The notes under the pieces: model-generated
Database searches by the model: none
What the model saw: only the letters and a program-made list of their open reading frames with translations
What the model was told of the DNA's origin: nothing
Shown here: positions 1-7,944 of the stretch, piece by piece
Position numbering within the stretch: the stretch's first letter is position 1
How the letters are laid out: every line of letters starts with the position of its first letter
Translations under genes and position numbers: made by a program
Origin: Herbinix hemicellulosilytica
GTDB lineage: Bacteria; Bacillota; Clostridia; Lachnospirales; Lachnospiraceae
Direction: 5' to 3'
DNA length: 64,000 nucleotides
NCBI RefSeq assembly: GCF_002904165.1
Contig: NZ_CVTD020000007.1
Location: forward strand, 1 to 64,000

Positions 1-300
1 CAAAGAGCCGGAAATTAAAAAGATTAATTTTTAAACAATACAGGATTCAATTCAACTAATTTTAGGGTTAGTAAATTTTTAATAAAAATCTTTTTTTGAG
101 CCTTAGGCTATTATCATATATTATCTAAATTTTTATACTAACTTTATATACTCACAGGGATATATTATTAATCATATTATCAGAAAATACATTAAAATTA
201 AGCATTACACACTACAATGCAATAAATTGGTAGATATATTAAATTATTAATTCCTTAGCGTTTGCAACATTTAGTTTGCTATTTAATTTTCTATAATATT
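1..300. other. AT-rich flank, no gene seen
   Basis: Downstream of the minus-strand ligase-like gene. It is very AT-rich with stops in all frames. An 11-nt palindrome at 99-109 (AGCC-TTA-GGCT) is present but has no T-run in the proper direction, so I do not call a terminator. Confidence 0.6.
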
Positions 301-2139
301 TTAAGCGTTACCTAATAGTTTTTTTTCTTTTTTGTTGGTAACAATTCCTAATCCGATTAAGACCCAGAAAATAGGAGATACGGCTATAATAGAGTCGTTT
401 GCCAGACTTACGACCATATAAGTAAAAGTTGAAATAAGTATAGCTACACCAACTTGAGAATAATAACTTATAAATTTACTTTTAATATATAGTTTAAAGC
501 TTGAAACAAAATACATTGCGTAAAAGACAAGATAAGCTACAAGTGAAAGTACTCCAGACTGAACGGCTATTTGCAGATACATATTATGGGGTTTTGTAAG
601 AATTTGATTAGAAAATCCATAATTATAAAGGTTTACATAATCTTGCTGAGGAAATGCTAGTACGTAAGTATCTGCTCCTGCACCCAAAAATAAATATTTT
701 TTAAGTAAAGGTATAGTTCTTGACCAAATGTAACCACGACCTGATGCATATTTTTCATATCCGTTAAAAAGTACTGATGGGGCCTTTATAATTTTATCCA
801 ACTTTCCGTATCTGGTAATGTAATAATAGGTATTATCAGGTGTGAAATTTGTGAAAAACCAATCGTGTTCATCAATATTTACATAAAAGCTATTTATATC
901 ATTAAATAAGGCATATCCAAGTTCAAAACCTGGAAACCTATCATCCATTATAATATAACAATTCTTTTCCTCGTTATATAAAAGCGGCAAAGAATTATTA
1001 TTTTCATCTAATGCTAAAAAGATTACATCATTATTATATGGAAAAGATATTATCTGAAGTTTATTTCCCTGATAAGTAATTAAGATTTTGTCATCCAATG
1101 TTTGTATATCTTCTAAAGCTGGTTCTGTTTTTACAAAATTAAATGCTTGTTTTAATTGGTTTACCAGAAGATTATTATTAGCATTATTATAAGTAAATAA
1201 TAAACCTATAACGAAAAAGATAAAGGGAATACTCAAATAAAAATATTTTATAATAAATCTGTAAAAAACAATAACAGCTAGCAATCCACCTGCTATAAGC
1301 CCTATTATAGCAGTTTTAGATTTTGAGCCAATCAAGCATATTAAAATACCTGCAAATGAAGTAAGATAAATAGGAAGTTTCCAATACTTATTTTTAATAA
1401 AAAAAGTTAAAATCAAAATAAGAGGAGCTGCAAGAGCTATGTATGAACCAACGTAATTTGGATTATGCAATGTAAGGTAAACACGATTTTTTTCAAAATT
1501 AAATGATATTAAATCTAAATTATTCCAATATGATTTGGGTAAAATTAATTTTTTGCCTAATGTGGTTGCAAAAAAGTCTTTTCCCAGATACTGAGTAAGG
1601 CCCAATATACTCATCAAAATTATACTAATAATAAAACAATTTATAATTATCTCTATATCTTTTTCAGTTTGAATATATAGTAGGACATAGTAAACAATTA
1701 TACAATAACCTAAAAATACAAATACAGGTTCATGATGATCAATAGTTCCTCTTAAACTGTAAGTTCTAAATTTAGAAAACAAAGAGGACAATAATGTAAG
1801 TGTGCCATATATAGTAAGAGGAATTAAAATACGGGTGTATTCCATGCTTATATTATTGATATATATTTTATATAAAACCAAAATAAACATATAGCATACG
1901 GCAAATAAAAATAAAACCTTTTTATAATAAAGAAAAAAGTCAGCATCAATATCATTTAAAGGAAACCAAGGATATATAGACAGATTAGCATTTGTTTGTT
2001 TTAATCTTGTGATAAAAGGTAATACTGAAATAACAAATATAACCGGCATTAATAACCAAAAATTTGATTTTGATTCATTAACGTTGGTGTAATTTTTGTA
2101 TGATTTTTTCTTAGAGTTGTTATTGTTTTTATATCTCAT
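301..2139 (-). CDS. O-antigen ligase/Wzy-like polytopic membrane protein
   Basis: Predicted multi-spanning membrane protein of the O-antigen ligase/polymerase superfamily, which joins or polymerises lipid-linked glycans outside the membrane. Many hydrophobic helices are seen in the N-terminal half and again near the C-terminus. The family-like segment is in the last third (GRGYIWSRTIPLL, then LGAGADTY and KPHNMYLQIAVQSG). Between helices there is a long polar insert of roughly 130 residues with little hydrophobicity, probably an extracytoplasmic domain. I chose the ATG at 2139 because GTAGGAG stands 7 nt upstream; an in-frame TTG at 2169 is possible but has no ribosome site. It stands alone with its own promoter. 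No glycosyltransferases or flippase adjoin it, so the substrate is unknown. Confidence 0.75.
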   Translation of the reverse strand: MRYKNNNNSKKKSYKNYTNVNESKSNFWLLMPVIFVISVLPFITRLKQTNANLSIYPWFPLNDIDADFFLYYKKVLFLFAVCYMFILVLYKIYINNISMEYTRILIPLTIYGTLTLLSSLFSKFRTYSLRGTIDHHEPVFVFLGYCIIVYYVLLYIQTEKDIEIIINCFIISIILMSILGLTQYLGKDFFATTLGKKLILPKSYWNNLDLISFNFEKNRVYLTLHNPNYVGSYIALAAPLILILTFFIKNKYWKLPIYLTSFAGILICLIGSKSKTAIIGLIAGGLLAVIVFYRFIIKYFYLSIPFIFFVIGLLFTYNNANNNLLVNQLKQAFNFVKTEPALEDIQTLDDKILITYQGNKLQIISFPYNNDVIFLALDENNNSLPLLYNEEKNCYIIMDDRFPGFELGYALFNDINSFYVNIDEHDWFFTNFTPDNTYYYITRYGKLDKIIKAPSVLFNGYEKYASGRGYIWSRTIPLLKKYLFLGAGADTYVLAFPQQDYVNLYNYGFSNQILTKPHNMYLQIAVQSGVLSLVAYLVFYAMYFVSSFKLYIKSKFISYYSQVGVAILISTFTYMVVSLANDSIIAVSPIFWVLIGLGIVTNKKEKKLLGNA

Positions 2140-2212
2140 TGCTATTTCTCCTACTTTTATATTTTGCAAAAAACTTAGATTATATATTTTATTTGAAAAA
2201 TTATCGAATCTA

Positions 2213-2241
2213 ATTATACAATATTATAACTATTAAGACAA
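2213..2241 (-). promoter_or_regulatory. Sigma-A-type promoter of the ligase-like gene
   Basis: On the minus strand TTGTCT (2236-2241) and TATAAT (2213-2218) are separated by 17 nt, about 74 nt upstream of the chosen start codon. Confidence 0.6.
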
Positions 2242-2833
2242 GAAACCAATTAATATGCGTCGTTATAATGATTTTTATACTTAATAAATCTATTAGGATT
2301 TTTTATGAGGAGATTTCTATCTCATAGGTCTAATCGACAAACTGATATAGTCAAGAAGAAATGATTTGCATATAAGCGTTAATTTTCTATGACTCTGCAA
2401 TATATTACCATTTATGTCTTAAAATGTACATATTAGTTTATGATGAAAATCAAACTGGATAAGAAAAATTTAGGAAAATAGTAAATGTTTTGCCTTGTTT
2501 TCAGAAGCTTGACTATTTGTAAACTGCATACCATAAATTTTTAAAAGTATCACATCAGAACAGTAAAGATTTTATAAAATACACAAAGAACTGCATAAAG
2601 AATATATACTATTTCAAAGTCTCAAAATAGTTCAATTAATAAATTATATCATTAGTTGCATATTGGTAATACAATCTTGAATTTTTTGGTAAACTTAAGA
2701 AATAGTTATTTTCTGTTTGTAATTTTTTTTGTAACTTAATCGTAATACAAAAGAGATTATTACGTTTTATATATTTTTTTTACCACATGTATTTTAAATC
2801 CTAAATAGTTAGACTACAATACGGCTAAAGCAT
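2242..2833. other. AT-rich spacer between divergent genes
   Basis: About 590 nt between the divergent promoters. No ORF with a ribosome site was found. A spaced inverted repeat CGTAAT (2741-2746) / ATTACG (2759-2764) resembles half-sites of Bacillus-type Zur boxes but has a 12-nt gap, so its meaning is unclear. Confidence 0.5.
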
Positions 2834-2862
2834 TTGACATAGGGTAATACTTATAATATAAT
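2834..2862 (+). promoter_or_regulatory. Promoter of the zinc-uptake operon
   Basis: Consensus TTGACA (2834-2839), a 17-nt spacer and TATAAT (2857-2862), 38 nt before the znuA start codon. The transcript should begin near 2869, at the operator described next. Confidence 0.8.
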
Positions 2863-2869
2863 TTGTAAA

Positions 2870-2884
2870 TGCAAATGAGTTGCA
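2870..2884 (+). promoter_or_regulatory. Fur-family (probably Zur) operator
   Basis: A 15-bp inverted repeat in 7-1-7 form: TGCAAAT, G, AGTTGCA, with 6 of 7 arm positions complementary. It lies just after the -10 box, over the likely transcription start of a zinc transporter operon. Fur-family repressors bind 7-1-7 repeats; assignment to Zur is inferred from the genes controlled. Confidence 0.55.
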
Positions 2885-2899
2885 ATAGAGGGAGACGTT

Positions 2900-3865
2900 A
2901 TGAAGAAAAAATTATTAATTTTATTAAGTATAATGCTGGTGGTATTTGCTGCTGTTTTTGCCGTAATTACCGTCAACAATAGTAAAGAATTAAAAACAGA
3001 TGAGGATAATATCAGGATTGTTACTTCCTTTTATCCGGTATACATCCTGACCTTAAATTTAACTGATCAGGTTTCTGGCATAAAAGTAGACAGTCTTACC
3101 GACTTTAGCGCAGGATGCCTGCATGATTATCAGTTGACTACCAATGATATGAGATTATTGTCAGATGCCGATGTATTTATAATAAACGGCGGTGGGATGG
3201 AAGAATATTTGGAGGATGTTATTAAAAACTATCCGGATATTACAGTAATTGACCTTAGTAAAAATATTTCTATGCTTGAGAGTCTTGAACATGAAGGTGA
3301 ATATAACCCCCATGTTTGGCTTGATCCGGACCTATATATGATACAGATAGAAAACGCTAGACAGGGATTAGAGGAATACTTCAGTAATATATCTGTTAAA
3401 AATCAGAGCGAAATTACTGAAAAGATAAATACCAATGCCAAGGCATATCTTGATGAAGTTAAAGTTATTTCTGATGAAATGAACCGGTTACTTGATATAA
3501 TAAAGGACATGGCTGAAAATAAAAACATCAGCAATAAGGTTATAATATTCCATGATTCTTTTGCTTATCTTGCCAAAAAGGCAGGGCTTGATGTGGCTTT
3601 TGCATTGGAGGTCCATGATGACAATCCTCTAAGTGCTGGTACAATCGCTGAAGTTATTGACTTAATTAAAAAAGATGGTATCCGTTATCTTTTTGCCGAA
3701 GAGCAGCATAAAGATACCGTATCGGATCGGATTAAGGAAGAAACAAATGCTCAGGTATATATAATAGATACCGCGGTTACAGGCGATGCGGACAAGGATT
3801 CATATGTTAAATCCATGAGAAAAAACATAGAAACACTAAAAGAAGCATTTGAAAGCGGCAATTAG
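2900..3865 (+). CDS. znuA: Zinc/manganese ABC transporter substrate-binding protein
   Basis: Extracytoplasmic metal-binding protein of the ZnuA/AdcA cluster A-I family that delivers Zn2+ (or Mn2+) to the ZnuB permease. Residues 1-27 form an N-terminal hydrophobic segment; no lipobox cysteine is visible, so it is probably anchored by the uncleaved segment or secreted. Likely metal ligands are His75 (in CLHDYQLT), His138 (in NPHVWLDP), His218 (in FHDSFAYL) and the acidic pair near 267. The His-rich loop of many zinc-specific members is short here. GAGGGAGACGTT precedes the ATG. First gene of znuA-znuC-znuB, behind a Zur-type operator, which favours zinc as substrate. Confidence 0.88.
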   Translation: MKKKLLILLSIMLVVFAAVFAVITVNNSKELKTDEDNIRIVTSFYPVYILTLNLTDQVSGIKVDSLTDFSAGCLHDYQLTTNDMRLLSDADVFIINGGGMEEYLEDVIKNYPDITVIDLSKNISMLESLEHEGEYNPHVWLDPDLYMIQIENARQGLEEYFSNISVKNQSEITEKINTNAKAYLDEVKVISDEMNRLLDIIKDMAENKNISNKVIIFHDSFAYLAKKAGLDVAFALEVHDDNPLSAGTIAEVIDLIKKDGIRYLFAEEQHKDTVSDRIKEETNAQVYIIDTAVTGDADKDSYVKSMRKNIETLKEAFESGN

Positions 3866-3881
3866 CCTAAGGAGGAAACCT

Positions 3882-4664
3882 ATGCTGTGGACCTTTAATC
3901 AGGATATAAAAAGAAACAAAGTTCATGAAAGTTCCGGCAATTTTGCCTGTGGTCAGCACTGTTTAAAAATCAGGGATATTAGTGTCAAGGCTGATGAGGA
4001 GTTTATCATAGACAAAATTAATCTTCATATCCATTGCGGTAAACTTACTGTTATAATAGGTAGAAACGGAGCCGGAAAAACAACATTGATAAAAGCAATT
4101 CTTGGTGAAGTAAAGCATAGCGGAAGGATTGAGTTTACCGATTTAAAAAGTAATGCAGTGGAAGATTTAAAAATAGGATATGTTCCGCAGAATTTTCATA
4201 TCGAAAAAAATACACCTGTAAGTGTATACGATCTTTTTGCCGGCTACATAAGCAGGACTCCGGTTTTCCTTAAAAAAAGCAAGAAATTATATGACTTTAT
4301 TAAAGAGCGTTTAAGTATTTTTGATGCGCAGGACTTAATCGACAAAAGAGCCTGCGATTTGTCAGGCGGTGAACTTCAAAGAGTTTTATTGGCAATTGCT
4401 ATAACTCCTATGCCGAATTTATTGCTTTTGGACGAGCCGGTTTCCGGTATAGACAAAAACGGCATGGAGCTTTTTTATAATAACATTCAGAAAATCAAAG
4501 AAAATTTTGATTTGGCGATAATAATGGTTTCCCATGATTTTGAGTTCGTAAAAAAATATGCAGACCATGTGGTTTTGCTGGATAAAACTATATTAAAAGA
4601 GGGCACTTTTGAAGAAGTAAGCGGATGCGAAGACTTTTTAAAAGTGTTTGGGAGGGTTGAATGA
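3882..4664 (+). CDS. znuC: Zinc ABC transporter ATP-binding protein
   Basis: Cytoplasmic ATPase that drives the ZnuACB importer. Walker A GRNGAGKTT is at about 60-68, the ABC signature LSGGE at about 160-164, Walker B LLLLDEP at about 180-186 and the H-loop in VSHDFEF. The ATG at 3882 follows AAGGAGG by 6 nt and is preferred over an in-frame TTG at 3849 that would overlap znuA. The gap to znuA is 16 nt. The first 40 or so residues before the ABC core (which begins near LKIRDISVK) contain a Cys/His-containing stretch (NFACGQHCLK) that is not typical of the family; whether it binds metal is unknown. Confidence 0.9.
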   Translation: MLWTFNQDIKRNKVHESSGNFACGQHCLKIRDISVKADEEFIIDKINLHIHCGKLTVIIGRNGAGKTTLIKAILGEVKHSGRIEFTDLKSNAVEDLKIGYVPQNFHIEKNTPVSVYDLFAGYISRTPVFLKKSKKLYDFIKERLSIFDAQDLIDKRACDLSGGELQRVLLAIAITPMPNLLLLDEPVSGIDKNGMELFYNNIQKIKENFDLAIIMVSHDFEFVKKYADHVVLLDKTILKEGTFEEVSGCEDFLKVFGRVE

Positions 4665-5503
4665 ATACTATCTATAATTTATTGGAAACAATACTTCCTT
4701 TTTCCTGGATTGAATATAATTTTATGAAGAATGCTTTGCTGGCTGTAGTTATTATAACACCCTTATTCGGAATTTTAGGTACCATGATAGTAAATAACCG
4801 AATGGCCTTTTTTTCGGATGCACTGGGGCACTCGGCATTAACCGGCATAGCCCTTGGGGCAATTATGGGAATAGCGGATACAAACTTTTCAATGACAGCT
4901 TACGCTATTATATTTGCAGTATTGTTAAATTACATCAAGAATAAAAAAACTTTGTCTACTGATACTTTAATATCGGTTTTTTCTTCATTCAGCATGGCAC
5001 TGGGCCTTGTAATTCTGTCCCGGGGCGGAAATTTTTCAAAGTATTCAAGTTTGCTGTTAGGCGACATATTAAGTATTAACCCCATGGAAATAAGGCTGTT
5101 ATGCATTATACTTATCGTTACACTAATATATTGGTTTGTCGGATTTAATAAACTTCACTCTGTAGCTATTAATACATCATTGGCGAAAAGTAAAAAAATA
5201 AATATTAACTTGGTCGAAGCATCTTTTTGTATTTTAATTGCCGTGATTGTAATGCTTTCTATAAAGTGGGTAGGCATACTGATTATTAACGCTTTACTGA
5301 CTTTGCCTGCTGCCGCCGGCCGCAATATAGCATCAAATATGAGGGAATATCACCTGTTTTCCTTGCTGATTTCCGTATTTTCAGGTATTACAGGTTTAAT
5401 TTTATCCTTTTATCTGGGAACTGCCACCGGTCCTACTGTGGTGATAATAGCTGCCTTGATTTTCTTTATTACATTAATTATCGGAACAGTTAAAAGCAAA
5501 TAA
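4661..5503 (+). CDS. znuB: Zinc ABC transporter permease
   Basis: Integral membrane permease of the ABC-3 family (ZnuB/AdcB/MntB). Seven to nine hydrophobic helices are apparent, with the family pattern FFSDALGHSALTGIALG near 47-63 and a conserved VGILIINALLTLPAA segment near 203-217. The ATG overlaps the znuC stop by 4 nt (ATGA), which suggests translational coupling. GGAGGGTTG lies just upstream. It completes a full znuACB importer. No terminator with a convincing T-tract follows. Confidence 0.9.
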   Translation: MNTIYNLLETILPFSWIEYNFMKNALLAVVIITPLFGILGTMIVNNRMAFFSDALGHSALTGIALGAIMGIADTNFSMTAYAIIFAVLLNYIKNKKTLSTDTLISVFSSFSMALGLVILSRGGNFSKYSSLLLGDILSINPMEIRLLCIILIVTLIYWFVGFNKLHSVAINTSLAKSKKININLVEASFCILIAVIVMLSIKWVGILIINALLTLPAAAGRNIASNMREYHLFSLLISVFSGITGLILSFYLGTATGPTVVIIAALIFFITLIIGTVKSK

Positions 5504-5828
5504 GTAAAAATTATACGGGTTTAACAAAACATTTTCCATAATCACTGGAAAAATTAATTTATTTGGTGTAAAATTTATAAAATTTAAACGTTTTTTTGAT
5601 AAGAGTATTTATGCCTGACTATAAACATTAAGGCTATGCTTATAAGCAGGAAAAGTGTGAGATAATATTTATTAATGAATCAATATTTATAATATTAGAA
5701 AATCTAATTTTAATATTAGTTAATTTTTTATTTATTCTATGGAAATGTATAAATATTTATGATATTATATTAAAAATGGGTTACTGCAAGTCTTATACAA
5801 TGAGGCATAATCCGGCGCTGGAGGATTT
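5504..5828. other. Intergenic spacer, weak hairpin only
   Basis: 325 nt, AT-rich. A short A/T hairpin (TTTTCCA near 5533 with TGGAAAA near 5547) has no T-run after it. No ORF or RNA recognised. Confidence 0.5.
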
Positions 5829-6956
5829 ATGGGTGAATCAAGATTTATAAAATATTTAAAAATATTTATAAATTTATTATTTGCCGTGATTGTTGTTTTA
5901 TGTCTGGTTATTATAGTACCTAAACTGCTTGGTTTCTTTTTGCCTTTTGTAATAGGCTGGATTGTAGCAATGATTGCAAATCCCCTTGTAAAGTTTTTGG
6001 AAAGCAAGGTTAAGTTGCTTAGAAAACACAGCTCAGCAATAATTATTATCGTAGTTATTGCAGCCATAGTGGGAACTTTATATCTGATTGTATCGGTATT
6101 GATTAAAGAGAGCAAGCAGTTGGCAAAAGATCTGCCTGCTATAATAGAACAGGTTGAAGTACAGATTGATAATATATCTGTAAAAATAAGGGATATAAAT
6201 AATGATATGCCAAAACCGGTCCAGAAATTTGTTGACAATCTGTTGGACAGAATAAACAAGAATCTGATGAATTTTGAACCAAGCGGAGATTTGCTTACCT
6301 TCAGTGGAGCAAGCAACCTGGCACAGAATATCGCTGAATTTTTCCTGACATTTATAATAACCATATTGTCGGCATATTTCTTTATAATTAAAAGAGACGA
6401 GCTTATGGAAGGCTTCAAAAAGTTTTTTCCGAACTCCGTAATTGAGGGATGGAATTTAATATATAACAATTTTACAAAGGCTGTAGGAGGCTATTTTAAA
6501 GCCCAGCTAAAAATTATGTTTGTCTTAACAATTATTATGATTGTGGGATTTGAAATACTAAAGGTATCATATTCGGTTTTGCTGGCGCTTGGTATAGCCT
6601 TTCTTGATTTCCTTCCAGTTTTCGGGACAGGAGCGGTGCTTTGGCCCTGGGCCTTGGTGGATATGCTTTCGGGTAATTATTTCAGGGCAATAGGATTGGT
6701 AATTATATATCTGATTTGCCAGATTACAAAGCAGGTACTGCAGCCCAAAATGGTCGGTGACAGTATAGGCCTCAGTCCGCTTAGTACATTGATATTTTTA
6801 TATATCGGATATAAGTTATATGGGGTTTTGGGAATGATTTTAGGCGTTCCTGTCGGAATGGTGATAGTAAACTTATACAGAGTGGGGACGTTTGACAGGC
6901 TTATTAGGGGCTTTAAAATTATAATTCATGATATAAACGAATTCAGGAAATTTTAA
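5829..6956 (+). CDS. AI-2E family transporter (YtvI/PerM-like)
   Basis: Polytopic membrane protein of the AI-2E exporter family (PF01594). It has two N-terminal hydrophobic helices, then helix-polar-helix around residues 65-100, a charged amphipathic region of about 60 residues, and a C-terminal helical bundle with family-like segments (LALGIAFLDFLPVFGTG and MVGDSIGLSPL). Family members export the AI-2 signal or act as Na+/H+ antiporters, and sporulation-type paralogues exist in Firmicutes; the sequence alone does not decide. GGAGG precedes the ATG by 6 nt. Length (375 aa) is normal. An antisense ORF of 234 codons over this gene is a shadow. Confidence 0.8.
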   Translation: MGESRFIKYLKIFINLLFAVIVVLCLVIIVPKLLGFFLPFVIGWIVAMIANPLVKFLESKVKLLRKHSSAIIIIVVIAAIVGTLYLIVSVLIKESKQLAKDLPAIIEQVEVQIDNISVKIRDINNDMPKPVQKFVDNLLDRINKNLMNFEPSGDLLTFSGASNLAQNIAEFFLTFIITILSAYFFIIKRDELMEGFKKFFPNSVIEGWNLIYNNFTKAVGGYFKAQLKIMFVLTIIMIVGFEILKVSYSVLLALGIAFLDFLPVFGTGAVLWPWALVDMLSGNYFRAIGLVIIYLICQITKQVLQPKMVGDSIGLSPLSTLIFLYIGYKLYGVLGMILGVPVGMVIVNLYRVGTFDRLIRGFKIIIHDINEFRKF

Positions 6957-6986
6957 TTTTATATTATGCAAAGGTAATTACTACTG

Positions 6987-7040
6987 ATGAGTATATATAT
7001 ATCAATTACCGTTGTTATATCCATAATAGCCATAAGATGA
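6987..7040 (+). CDS. Possible 17-residue hydrophobic peptide upstream of Panacea gene
   Basis: An ORF of 17 codons (MSIYISITVV...AIR) that is almost entirely hydrophobic or Ser/Thr and ends in Arg, the look of a tiny membrane peptide. Its TGA lies directly in the ribosome-site region of the next gene. An in-frame stop sits close upstream, so it cannot be longer. The ribosome site is poor (AAAGG about 12 nt away). It could be a small toxin partner of the downstream antitoxin-like protein, a leader peptide or chance. Confidence 0.25.
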   Translation: MSIYISITVVISIIAIR

Positions 7041-7053
7041 GGAGTAGAGGAGT

Positions 7054-7848
7054 ATGGAAATGAGTAACAAATATGAAAACGAAGGGGTAATTACATCAGA
7101 GGAGATTAGAGAAATACTTGAAAAATACCGGATAGGAAAAAAACCTTTAGCCAAATTGCTTGGTTGGGGAGAAACTACAATAATTCGTTATATGGAGGGG
7201 GATATACCCACCAGCGAGTATTCCAGTAAGCTAAGGACTATTTTGGACAATCCTGAATATTATTATGATTTATTGATGAAGAGAAAGGATTGCCTTACTA
7301 ATGTAGCTTTTAAAAAGAGCAAGAAAGCAGTTCTTTCAAAAATCATGGCATCCAAGATATATGCTGTGGCGTATTATTTGATTGCTAAAAGTGATGCCGA
7401 AGTTTGCCCATGCTATATTCAGTATTTGCTGTATTATGTTCAGGCCTTTTCTCTTGCCCTGTATGATAAGGAAATGTTTGAAGAAGACTATGGAATTAAT
7501 AACGAGAAAATGCCGTATCTTAAATTATATCAAAATATGAAACGCTGCGGCATACAGAAATTGGATTTGGGTGACGATTACCTTAATGATGAGGAAAAGG
7601 AATTAATAGACGAAGTTTATGAAGCTTTTATGTGGTACGGACCTAAAGCTTTAGAAGCCCTGATGAATTTTGAAAGAACTATGATGAAGGTATCTCTTGA
7701 TAAATATAATAACAAGATAATATCCAAGGAAAGTATGAAGCAATATTTTAAGGATATTTGTATAAAATACGATATTAAATCCGTAAAAGATATCAAAAAA
7801 TACCCGGATCGTTGCTTTGATTATATATTGGAGCAAACGGGTTGCTGA
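7054..7848 (+). CDS. HTH plus Panacea (SocA/DUF4065) domain protein
   Basis: Residues about 14-65 form a helix-turn-helix of the MqsA/HigA type (REILEKYRIGKKPLAKLLG, then ETTIIRYMEG). Residues about 90-215 resemble the Panacea/SocA domain (IQYLLYYVQAFSLALYDKEMF, then a WYGPKALEAL segment). Panacea proteins are known as antitoxins that neutralise varied small toxins, and SocA works as a proteolytic adaptor. No standard toxin gene adjoins: the upstream gene is an AI-2E transporter and the downstream gene is convergent typA. ATG at 7054 and ATG at 7060 both have suitable GAGGAG sequences; 7060 has the better spaced one. It may be a stand-alone regulator. Confidence 0.65.
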   Translation: MEMSNKYENEGVITSEEIREILEKYRIGKKPLAKLLGWGETTIIRYMEGDIPTSEYSSKLRTILDNPEYYYDLLMKRKDCLTNVAFKKSKKAVLSKIMASKIYAVAYYLIAKSDAEVCPCYIQYLLYYVQAFSLALYDKEMFEEDYGINNEKMPYLKLYQNMKRCGIQKLDLGDDYLNDEEKELIDEVYEAFMWYGPKALEALMNFERTMMKVSLDKYNNKIISKESMKQYFKDICIKYDIKSVKDIKKYPDRCFDYILEQTGC

Positions 7849-7867
7849 CGGAAAATAAATTATAAGT

Positions 7868-7907
7868 AAAAAGAGTGTAAACACTTAGGAATGTTTGCAC
7901 TCTTTTT
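7868..7907. terminator. Bidirectional terminator between Panacea gene and typA
   Basis: A 16-bp near-perfect stem: the left arm (7868-7883) starts AAAAAGAGTG and the right arm (7892-7907) ends CACTCTTTTT. It is flanked by A-tract and T-tract, so it works for both convergent genes. Confidence 0.85.
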
Positions 7908-7944
7908 ATATAACCAACTGTAATATCAGGCTGTATGATTACAT

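Noticed and set aside
5531-5555. Hairpin after znuB as terminator
   Set aside because: Only about 7 A/T-rich pairs and no T-run after it.
5765-6469. 234-codon ORF on the minus strand inside the AI-2E gene
   Set aside because: Antisense to a well-supported gene, composition is Ile/Leu/Thr/Ser shadow type, no ribosome site or family motif.
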